This document shows positions 7,277 through 14,484 of a stretch of DNA of 24,822 nt, piece by piece. The translations under genes and the position numbers were made by a program. Source of the stretch: a virus; IMG/VR virus record IMGVR_UViG_3300027491_000015, positions 1 to 24,822 of that record; one strand, written 5' to 3'. Every line of letters begins with the position of its first letter. The first letter of the stretch is position 1. The notes beneath the pieces were generated by a model. The model worked only from the letters and a program-made list of their open reading frames with translations. It was not told where the DNA came from and did no database searches.

Positions 7277-7953
7277 TCCCCTGGTCGTACCAATTCGGGT
7301 ACAAAAAACTTGAAAGAGTAGACACGTCGTCAGGACGTGTCTACAAAACCGAGGATTCTGTACATGTCCCGTCGGTGACAACCATCCTGGACAAGACCAA
7401 GGACAAGGACTTTCTGAACTCCTGGGTGGCGCGCGTCGGGCAGGCAGAGGCGGATCGGATCAAGAACCAGGCGGCCTACATTGGCACGAACATGCATGCA
7501 ACGCTGGAATGCATCTTGACAGGCGAGCCAATGAAGTTTGGTACGGACTGGCAGGCCATGAAAGGACACAAAATGGCCTTTACCCTGGCCGATGCGTACT
7601 TCAGGCAGCTCACCGTGATCTACGGCTCAGAGGTGAGCCTGTCTTACAAGGACCGCTACGCCGGCACGACTGACCTGGTGGCAGAGTACCGTGGGCGCCT
7701 GGCAATTGTCGACTTCAAGCAGTCAATCCGGGCCAAAAAACACGAGTACATCACCGATTATTTCCACCAATTGGCGGCCTATGCGATTGCCCACGACGAG
7801 ATGTACGGGACGAACATCGACTATGCCGCAGTGCTGATCTCCGTACAGGACGGCACGACCCAGGAGTTCACCACCACCGGCCGAGAATTTCAGGGATTCA
7901 AGGACCAGTGGATGGAGCGGGTTGAGACTTACTCCAAGTTGCGCAGCTTGTAG
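7264..7953 (+). CDS. PD-(D/E)XK nuclease (RecB/Cas4/lambda-exonuclease-like)
   Basis: A 229-residue metal-dependent nuclease. The motifs are GTNMH with H78, GTTD with D137, IVDFK with D150 and K152, and HQLAAYA with Q169. Together they form the H-D-DxK-Q pattern of the RecB/Cas4 and phage exonuclease group. There are no Fe-S cysteines, so it is closer to recombination exonucleases (including the MGME1 type) than to Cas4. The ATG lies inside the end of the helicase gene, preceded by GGAGAGG, so the two proteins are probably made together and may act as a helicase-nuclease pair in end resection, recombination or host DNA breakdown. The catalytic residues look intact. Substrate polarity cannot be read from sequence. 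Confidence 0.88.
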   Translation: MAHLIPWSYQFGYKKLERVDTSSGRVYKTEDSVHVPSVTTILDKTKDKDFLNSWVARVGQAEADRIKNQAAYIGTNMHATLECILTGEPMKFGTDWQAMKGHKMAFTLADAYFRQLTVIYGSEVSLSYKDRYAGTTDLVAEYRGRLAIVDFKQSIRAKKHEYITDYFHQLAAYAIAHDEMYGTNIDYAAVLISVQDGTTQEFTTTGREFQGFKDQWMERVETYSKLRSL

Positions 7954-7968
7954 ATCGTGCGCAGGAGT
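7931..7968. terminator. Possible stem-loop at convergent gene junction
   Basis: ACTCC and TGCGCA on the left pair with TGCGCA and GGAGT on the right, with a 4-base bulge and a 12-base loop that holds the nuclease stop codon. On the plus strand it is followed by a pyrimidine-rich TTCTTCCTTCTTGATTT. It lies where rightward and leftward transcription meet, so it may stop rightward RNA synthesis. It lacks a classic T-run, so it is a weak call. Confidence 0.35.
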
Positions 7969-7982
7969 TCTTCCTTCTTGAT

Positions 7983-10900
7983 TTACCCTTGTGCTGGTTG
8001 TGCGGGCTGCTGCCCCTGTTGGGATGCCATAGCCCCGATTGAATCAAACGGGAACAGTTGCTGGAACATGGCCCGTGAGTCGCTGGTCGGTGCACCACCA
8101 CCAGACTGCGGAGCAGCGCTTGACTGCTTGCCCATGCCTGGCACACCGCGCGTGTTTGGTGCAGGAGGCAACATGCGAAGTTGGCGCGCTGCTTGCCCCT
8201 GAGGAGTCACGGCAGGTTGAGGACTCTGCTGCAGCTGCTGTGGACGGGGCTCTTCAGGCGAGACATAGTTTAGAGCGGGCGTTACAGCGCTTCGGCCCAC
8301 GGCAAAACCCATTTCCCCGAGCTTGTCCAAAAGCCGGTTGTAAATGCTGACCTGCTGCTTGGAGGTCTTGCCCTTCTCCAGGAGCAGAGCCATCATCTCG
8401 GGGTCCTTGGACGCTTTCTCCAGAACTTGGCGCACGCTTGCATTGGGCAGCGCGTCGAAGATTTGACGCACAGCTTTGGAGCCCGCAGACATGGCAATCA
8501 GGTTGTTGGAACCCCCGGCCGCCTGGCCAATGGTCGAGCCCACGCTACGAAGTGCCAAGTCCGTCACGGCATCTGCCCCCTGGATGAGATTCTCCATGGG
8601 GATGCCGTTCTTCAAGGCCGTTTCAACACGGACCATCGGATCAATCAGACGCTTCAAGTTCTGCATCTCACTGGCCGTCATGGCCCCGCTGGAGCGCAGT
8701 AGATTGACAATGGACGGCTGGTTTCTTGCCAGGGGCTCAAACAGGGCGCTGTTGTAGGCCGAGATGCTGAATCGGTCTGCCATGCCACCGGCCTTGGTGT
8801 AGGCATAGTCCAACACAGCAGACTTCAGTCCGTTGACGGCATCCGGGCCACTGGCCTGGGCCAGTTGAACAATCCGAGTGAGGTTCTTGACGGGGAAGTT
8901 GCTGTTCAATACGTCGCCAATCACCTGCGTGGGGTTCTCTGACGACAGAACCTTTGCAAATGCGGTCTGATCACGGATGGTGTTTGCCATCACGTTGTTT
9001 TCTTTCCGGACTTGCAACAACAGGTTCTGAGCGTGCGTGGCATCGCGCAAGTCACCCATGATCCCGAGTTTTTCCAGCATCGGAGAAAACTGCTGTGCGA
9101 ACCGCGTCAGTTTGGCCGTGTTGAGCTTTTGAACGTAGGCCCCTTTTGCCTGGTCGTAAGTCGTCTCAATCGCCTCGCCGGCCAGCAGTCTCAACACCCG
9201 GTTCTGCGCGTCCTGAATGGAGGCAACCTTGTCGTTTGCCATCTCAGCCATGGGCTTGAGGTACTTCGCGTAGGTGCTGTTCTTGCCATACTTGGCGACA
9301 GCATCGTCGTACTGCGTACGCATGAACTTGACGGCATCTTCGACCTGCTCCATGCGCTGGATGGTGACGTCGGCATTGTTGCCAAACGCACGCATGACCA
9401 GAATCTCTGCCGGGACGCGCTCAGCACCTGCCTTGGTCATGTCGCCAGTCTCGGAGGCGGTCTTGGCAAACGTGCGAGTAAACACGTCGTTCAATGACTT
9501 TGAGAACGAGCGAGCAGCATCAAAAAGCGGGTTCTTGACCGAGCTCAGGTCAGACAACATGCCCTCGGCGATGCGAGAGTAAAACTCTGCATTGTTGATG
9601 TCACCTTTGCCCGCAGCTTCGCGCGCCATCTTCAGCAGTTCCGAACGGTAATTCACCAGTTCGTTGATCGGCACGTCCTTGCCTTTTGGCATGAATGAGG
9701 CTGGAATAGCCCCAGTGTCAACAAACTCCTGGGTATTGCGCCCGGCCTTGTATCTTTGAACAGTAGCCTGGTCGACGCCAAAGGCATCCATGATCTTACG
9801 GACAGCGCTTGGCACTGCCTCGTCATACAGCGCCTCACCCACATTGGCGGCGCGATCCATGAAAGTTTGGATGGTCGAAGAAGGCCTCAAAGACGGAGTT
9901 ACCAGGCGAGTTTCGTCCACAGTCCTTCTAACCGGAACATTACGGAAACGATCCCAACCTACGTCAATAACACTGCGAACGGTTTTGGACGTAGGCTTTG
10001 TCAATTCATTGATTGCGGCCGTCCACAGCTCGCTTTCAATGGTCCGCGCTTCGCGAAGCGCCATCTCTGTGTCGGCTTTCACGATGCTGCCGATCTGGCG
10101 GCGCGCGTCGGGCGTGTCCTTGGTGATGCGCGCAATCTTGGCGGCTGCATCGGCATCCGCCTTGGCCAGTCGTCCATCCAGCACCGCTTGGAACTTGTTC
10201 TCGCGTAGTTGTGCGGCAATACGAAGGGACTCCGGGTTGCCGATGCGCTGCAGATTTTCGATCAGCAACTCATACGCATCCATTGCCGCAGTGCCCTGTC
10301 TGCCGATTTGACCACCAAACTCGGCGCTGCTCTTGCCAAGGGAGGTTTCCAGGTCCATCAACGTCTGACTGCCCGACTTCTGGGCGGACGACGGAAGCAC
10401 GCCAGGCGGCAGTTGTGCGCGCAGCGCCGCAATCAGGGCGGCAGGGTCTTCCTTGTTCTTTTCCAGGACGTTGGCCAGGATATCAGCGGCCCTGGTCTCC
10501 GAACGAGAGGCGTTCCCTGCAATGGCGCCCTTTGCCGCCTGAAGTCCCTGAAAAGCCAGGTCAACCCCAGACAACAAAAGACGCGATGGAGTGAATATGC
10601 CGGCAGCCAGTTCCGCACCCAGGCGTGCTCCAGTGTTTCCAGGGAGGTATGACTCAGCGCCCCCACCGGCTACGCCCATAGAACCTGCGGTGATGCCCTC
10701 AGTTGCCATGAAAGTGGCCGGGTTACGTCGGGCAGCCTCTCCGTAAGCAGAAAGGAACCGTGAGACGCGGTTCCCGGTCATCACAGGCAGGCCGAAGGCT
10801 GCCGGTGCGCTGGCGATGGACGAACCAAAGGTCTTACCGCCTTCGCGGTAAGGCACCAGGTCTTCACGCGGTACGGCGGGGAACCAGCGATCCAGTTCCT

Positions 10901-11282
10901 GTCCAAACAGGTATCCCGCACCGGCACCGAAGGCCGTAGTTGCCAAAGGAATCGCAGCGGCAAACAACGGGCTTATGACCGGGGCCGCAGCAGCGGCCAT
11001 AGGCATGCCCAAACGCAGCCCAGCGACGGCGCCTGCAACAACAGGCGTGTCTCGCGCTGCGCCTTGAACTGCGCCAGTTCCAACTTCCTTGACGCGTTCC
11101 ATTGCCGAGGGACGAGCGTCCTCCAGGAAGTCAGGCGCAGGAATAGTTGGTTGCTCCTTGAAAGGCTCTGTCACAATCTTGGGTAATGGCACACCCATTA
11201 CAGTTTGTCCGCCCTCAAAACGGGTCGGAACATCCTCCAAGAAGGAAGATGTGTCAACAGGTTTGGTGTTATCTTCTGCCAT
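7983..11282 (-). CDS. Large internal-virion/ejection-type structural protein
   Basis: A 1099-residue protein, the largest in the window and the last gene of the leftward virion block. The N-terminus is disordered and carries two FLED motifs (residues 14-17 and 52-55). An Ala/Gly-rich hydrophobic segment follows (about 79-127), which could insert in a membrane. Most of the rest is a long helical, Ala/Lys/Glu-rich domain, and the last 80 residues are Pro/Gln/Ser-rich. This layout suits an internal core or ejection protein such as those released by podoviruses during DNA entry. No lytic transglycosylase or peptidase motif was seen. GAGGG lies eight bases before the ATG. A tape-measure role is a less likely alternative. 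Confidence 0.6.
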   Translation of the reverse strand: MAEDNTKPVDTSSFLEDVPTRFEGGQTVMGVPLPKIVTEPFKEQPTIPAPDFLEDARPSAMERVKEVGTGAVQGAARDTPVVAGAVAGLRLGMPMAAAAAPVISPLFAAAIPLATTAFGAGAGYLFGQELDRWFPAVPREDLVPYREGGKTFGSSIASAPAAFGLPVMTGNRVSRFLSAYGEAARRNPATFMATEGITAGSMGVAGGGAESYLPGNTGARLGAELAAGIFTPSRLLLSGVDLAFQGLQAAKGAIAGNASRSETRAADILANVLEKNKEDPAALIAALRAQLPPGVLPSSAQKSGSQTLMDLETSLGKSSAEFGGQIGRQGTAAMDAYELLIENLQRIGNPESLRIAAQLRENKFQAVLDGRLAKADADAAAKIARITKDTPDARRQIGSIVKADTEMALREARTIESELWTAAINELTKPTSKTVRSVIDVGWDRFRNVPVRRTVDETRLVTPSLRPSSTIQTFMDRAANVGEALYDEAVPSAVRKIMDAFGVDQATVQRYKAGRNTQEFVDTGAIPASFMPKGKDVPINELVNYRSELLKMAREAAGKGDINNAEFYSRIAEGMLSDLSSVKNPLFDAARSFSKSLNDVFTRTFAKTASETGDMTKAGAERVPAEILVMRAFGNNADVTIQRMEQVEDAVKFMRTQYDDAVAKYGKNSTYAKYLKPMAEMANDKVASIQDAQNRVLRLLAGEAIETTYDQAKGAYVQKLNTAKLTRFAQQFSPMLEKLGIMGDLRDATHAQNLLLQVRKENNVMANTIRDQTAFAKVLSSENPTQVIGDVLNSNFPVKNLTRIVQLAQASGPDAVNGLKSAVLDYAYTKAGGMADRFSISAYNSALFEPLARNQPSIVNLLRSSGAMTASEMQNLKRLIDPMVRVETALKNGIPMENLIQGADAVTDLALRSVGSTIGQAAGGSNNLIAMSAGSKAVRQIFDALPNASVRQVLEKASKDPEMMALLLEKGKTSKQQVSIYNRLLDKLGEMGFAVGRSAVTPALNYVSPEEPRPQQLQQSPQPAVTPQGQAARQLRMLPPAPNTRGVPGMGKQSSAAPQSGGGAPTSDSRAMFQQLFPFDSIGAMASQQGQQPAQPAQG

Positions 11283-11293
11283 TATTTAAACCC

Positions 11294-13363
11294 TCACTGC
11301 TGCGGCGCTTTCACCCGTTTCAGCTGATTTCCCTGCCAGAGTATTTCAGTGCCTGCCGCGTACCTGCGAGCTTCGGCTTCAGTGTACACAGCAGGTGGCA
11401 ATCCAAGCTCAGCGTAAATCTTACGGTAGTTCATTGCACGCTGTCGAGCCTCGGTACGCTGATCAGCAGTCAACTTCGGCCGCCCCTGGGTGCCATCAGA
11501 CAGTGCCTGCTGGTCCATTTCCTTGATGCCCTCTAGCAGCGACGTGCCAAGTGCAATCAAGCGCGTACCGTAGACGTCCGGATCGGTGAAGACGGAAGGC
11601 TTGATGTTGATTACGCCCGCAAGGCGCTCCTGCTCCTTCACGCTGCCTGCGGTGCTCTTTAACAGAGCCTCAATCAGGCGCTCGGCCTTGAGTTCGGCGT
11701 TCTGACGAGCCAGCGTGAGCTCTGCCATCGGATCACCAAGACCGGGGATTTTGGAGAATGTTGCAAGGCCCGCTGCCACGGGACCCGCAACATTAAAGCG
11801 GTCCTTCCACAACGATGTGTCAGCAGTAGCGGGGGCCCGACCCTGTTGAGGAACCACGGCGCCACCTTCTGCCGGTGCAGCACCAGGGGCACCAGGGGCA
11901 CCAGGGGCAGAACTTGTCGTACCCGCCGTCGGGGCACTTTCCACGCGAACAGCAGAACCACTGGGGGCCAAGGACGGCGTTGGCGCCACGGTGAATCCGC
12001 CCTTCTTACGGGCTGCTTCAGCGTCATTCACAAAGGCCGGAAGCGTGGGGACAATCTGCACGGTGTACGGCATCTTGCTGTCCGGATCAATCCGAGTCTC
12101 GGTGCGGGGCGTCCTGAGCTTTGTGATGGCCGACGAGATTAGATTGGTCTCAACGTCATTGGTTTTGCCATCGGCATAACGAGACATCATGTTGGGCATG
12201 TTGACGATATTCCACTCCCAATCGCCTTTGCCAAAGATCGACGAGCCAAGGCCCTTGATCTTCTCGGCCTGCATGCGAGCATCAGCCTTCAGAACTTCCT
12301 TGAAGAGGTCAGTTTTGCGCTTGAGCAGCTCAGTATTCTGAGCCACAACCTGGTCAATATCCTTCTCACCCTGTTGGAGTGCCAACGCCTTGATCTGGCG
12401 GTCAATTTTGTCCATCGACTCAATGTGGCGACCCATTGCAGTGGGGAGTGTCTTGACGGCCCCGGCAAGACGGGATGCAAAGCCGCCACGCAGGCGTCTT
12501 CCGCCCTCATCGGTGTTGGCTGCAAATCCAAACGCACGCTGACCCAACTCAAACAGCATCTGAGCCTCTGCCATGCCCTTGTCCGCTCCCATGAGCTTTT
12601 GGTACTCAGGAAGACGGCTTTGCACCCTGGATTCAAGGGTGGGGACGGCGGTAGGTTGCTGCGAGATCAGACTTGAGACGTTCGCTTTTGCTGCATTAAC
12701 CAGTTCTGGCGAATACGCCAGCAAAGGACCCTCTGAAGCGGTTTGATCTGTGGCAGGGGTCACGCCGCTTTCATCGGACCCTACCTGAAAATGTTGGACG
12801 TACCCGCCACGGGCCATGGCCACGGGGGGTTGATCAGACGGAGGCATCCCACCAGGAGCAGCACCAGGAGCGCCGCCGCCCATGCCAGCCATCAATGAGG
12901 CAATGCCGCCATCTGCGGGAGGCGGGGGAGCGCCACCGCCTCCAGGCATGGGAGGCATGCCTGGGGGAGGAGCACCGGGTGCAGCACCAGGGGCGCCGCC
13001 AGGGGCAGCACCCATCATCGGGGGCTGTGGTCCTTGGGCCATGGGCTGTGATTGGGGCAGCGCGCCAATGCCGCCACCGCCTTGCTGTGCAAGGATCGGC
13101 TGCAACATCGCCAGCACTTGCTCAGGCGTCTCGGTTGCGGCCTTGTATCCAACGAGGTCAGCCAGTTCGTCGCGACGAGCGTCGAGAGAACGCATGTCGC
13201 CCCGCAAGTTGTTCATGAGGATTTCAGGCGAATTGGGACGACGTTCCATCATGGTTTCTTCGTCATCGTCGCCCTCATCGTCGCCCTCATCGGCCATGGA
13301 ATCCATGAATCCTTGCATGATCCCGATGTTTTCGACGTCGTCGTCCATTATCTTATTTTTCAT
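11294..13363 (-). CDS. Virion protein with acidic N-terminus and Pro/Gly-rich linkers
   Basis: A 689-residue protein, probably structural. The N-terminus has an acidic stretch (DEGDDEGDDDEE, about 25-36). A helical segment is followed by a long Pro/Gly/Met/Ala-rich linker (about 94-178), then the motif MARGGYVQHF (183-192). Next comes a helical domain with several charged coiled-coil-like stretches, a second APGAPGAPGAAP linker, and a helical C-terminal domain. No enzyme motif was seen. The start is the ATG at 13363, with GAGG five bases upstream; a GTG two codons earlier is too close to this site. I infer an internal or tail-associated virion protein from its position and from the MARGG-type motif, which recurs in the neighbouring large protein. 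Confidence 0.6.
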   Translation of the reverse strand: MKNKIMDDDVENIGIMQGFMDSMADEGDDEGDDDEETMMERRPNSPEILMNNLRGDMRSLDARRDELADLVGYKAATETPEQVLAMLQPILAQQGGGGIGALPQSQPMAQGPQPPMMGAAPGGAPGAAPGAPPPGMPPMPGGGGAPPPPADGGIASLMAGMGGGAPGAAPGGMPPSDQPPVAMARGGYVQHFQVGSDESGVTPATDQTASEGPLLAYSPELVNAAKANVSSLISQQPTAVPTLESRVQSRLPEYQKLMGADKGMAEAQMLFELGQRAFGFAANTDEGGRRLRGGFASRLAGAVKTLPTAMGRHIESMDKIDRQIKALALQQGEKDIDQVVAQNTELLKRKTDLFKEVLKADARMQAEKIKGLGSSIFGKGDWEWNIVNMPNMMSRYADGKTNDVETNLISSAITKLRTPRTETRIDPDSKMPYTVQIVPTLPAFVNDAEAARKKGGFTVAPTPSLAPSGSAVRVESAPTAGTTSSAPGAPGAPGAAPAEGGAVVPQQGRAPATADTSLWKDRFNVAGPVAAGLATFSKIPGLGDPMAELTLARQNAELKAERLIEALLKSTAGSVKEQERLAGVINIKPSVFTDPDVYGTRLIALGTSLLEGIKEMDQQALSDGTQGRPKLTADQRTEARQRAMNYRKIYAELGLPPAVYTEAEARRYAAGTEILWQGNQLKRVKAPQQ
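11881..11907. repeat. Three 9-bp tandem repeats (CACCAGGGG)
   Basis: Three perfect copies on the plus strand encode the Ala-Pro-Gly repeats of the second linker of the overlapping virion protein. This is an in-frame low-complexity repeat that could change length without frameshift. Confidence 0.8.
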
Positions 13364-13372
13364 AGCCACCTC

Positions 13373-14470
13373 TTAGAAAAGGCCCGTACGACCTGTCGAC
13401 CCGCCCATTTTTTGCATGGGGCTATTTTGCTGCATGTTCTGCTGCTGCATTGGTTGCTGCATGTTCTGCTGCTGCATTGGTTGCTGCATGTTCTGCTGCT
13501 GCATTGGTTGCTGCATGTTCTGCTGCTGCATTGGTTGCTGCATGTTCTGCTGCTGCATCGGTTGAGCTTGTTGCGGAGCTTGCTGCTGCATGGGGCCGGC
13601 CATGGGCCGGGAATACGGGTTGAACGGCTGGGCCTGTTGCATCGGTTGCTGTTGCATGGGAGCCATTCCAAGGCCAGACTGACCATACTGAGCCTGTTGT
13701 TGCATCGGCTGCATTGGCTGATTCTTCATTGCCATGTCCTGCATCTGACTCTGCAAAGCCTTCATTTGTTCATACTGAGGAGCTTGTTGCTGATACTGGT
13801 CTAATTGTTGAGTTAAAGCGTTAGCCTGCTGCTGCAACTGGGGGCTCCAGGGGTTTTGTTGAAATTGCTGCTGCATTGCCTGCAACTGCGAGTACAGAGG
13901 GGAACCCTGAACGTAGTCCTGCATTTGCTGGCCCAATGCCTGGCTTTGGCTTTGAAGGCCTTGAAACTCGGGGCTTGTCATCCATGCGGGAGGCTGGGGC
14001 TGGGGCCCCATAGCCGGCAAGCCCAGTTGATTCATCATGCCTGGGGGTATGCCACCAGGAACAGGGCCCGTCATGGGGCCTGCTTGGCCCAATTGACCTT
14101 GAGGGCCCAATGGACCTTGAGGGCCCAATTGACCTTGAGGGCCCCCACTTAGTGCTGCTTGCTGCGCAAGCATCTGCTGCATAGATGCTGCACCAAGAGT
14201 GCCGAGGCCGCCAGGCATGCCCTGAGGGCCACCGAGTTGACCTTGAGGGCCGCCAGGCGTAGGCCCAATGCCGAGTTGACCCATTTTCTGGGCCATTAAG
14301 GCTTGTTGAAGGGCGCTAGGAGAAGGGTTTGCCTGTGTGGGAGGCGGCAGGTTGCGCAAATACGGATTGGCCATCGCGGGCGCCTGTGGCCGCTGCAGCG
14401 GAGCAGGCGCCCGAGGGGGAGGCGGCATCGGGGCCGGACGATTTTTATTGAACTTGCTGACGAGTGCCAT
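13373..14470 (-). CDS. Met/Gln/Pro-rich repeat protein of the virion block
   Basis: A 365-residue protein with almost no ordinary globular composition. The N-terminus is Pro-rich and basic. Residues about 75-140 hold Gly-Pro-Gln units (GPQGQLGPQGPL), superficially collagen-like. The middle is Gln-rich and probably helical, with phage-type segments such as MTSPEFQGLQSQ. The C-terminus carries five copies of the 9-residue unit MQQQNMQQP and ends GRTGLF. The neighbouring 579-aa protein also ends in GLF. The ATG has AAGGGA upstream and the gene is only nine bases from its downstream neighbour. I infer a flexible virion or scaffold-like protein from context; no enzymatic role is suggested. Confidence 0.6.
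   Translation of the reverse strand: MALVSKFNKNRPAPMPPPPRAPAPLQRPQAPAMANPYLRNLPPPTQANPSPSALQQALMAQKMGQLGIGPTPGGPQGQLGGPQGMPGGLGTLGAASMQQMLAQQAALSGGPQGQLGPQGPLGPQGQLGQAGPMTGPVPGGIPPGMMNQLGLPAMGPQPQPPAWMTSPEFQGLQSQSQALGQQMQDYVQGSPLYSQLQAMQQQFQQNPWSPQLQQQANALTQQLDQYQQQAPQYEQMKALQSQMQDMAMKNQPMQPMQQQAQYGQSGLGMAPMQQQPMQQAQPFNPYSRPMAGPMQQQAPQQAQPMQQQNMQQPMQQQNMQQPMQQQNMQQPMQQQNMQQPMQQQNMQQNSPMQKMGGSTGRTGLF
13427..13561. repeat. Five 27-bp tandem repeats (minisatellite) inside a gene
   Basis: Copies start at 13427, 13454, 13481, 13508 and 13535. The first four are identical and the fifth differs by a single T-to-C change near its end. Each copy encodes nine residues, so copy-number changes keep the frame. 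Near-identity suggests recent amplification by slippage or recombination. Confidence 0.95.
14086..14139. repeat. Three 18-bp tandem repeats encoding GPQGxL units
   Basis: The plus-strand unit is GGCCCAATTGACCTTGAG. Copies 1 and 3 are identical, and copy 2 has one A-to-G-type difference that changes Gln to Pro. A degenerate relative lies near 14221-14260. The repeat encodes the Gly-Pro-Gln segment of the overlapping protein. Confidence 0.85.
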
Positions 14471-14484
14471 GATCTAGTGTCCCT

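Noticed and set aside
7264-7953. Cas4 and CRISPR adaptation
   Set aside because: No C-terminal cysteine cluster and no repeat array or cas1/cas2 in the window; it is better explained as a phage recombination-type nuclease.
13427-13561. Repeat array as a CRISPR
   Set aside because: The units are directly adjacent with no spacers and are in frame in a coding gene.
13052-13804. 250-codon plus-strand open frame with repeated Leu-His units
   Set aside because: It is the reverse complement of the MQQQ repeats and neighbouring Pro/Gly-rich coding sequence. The repeated LLHVLLLHW pattern comes from the antisense of the minisatellite, and it spans two well-supported minus-strand genes.
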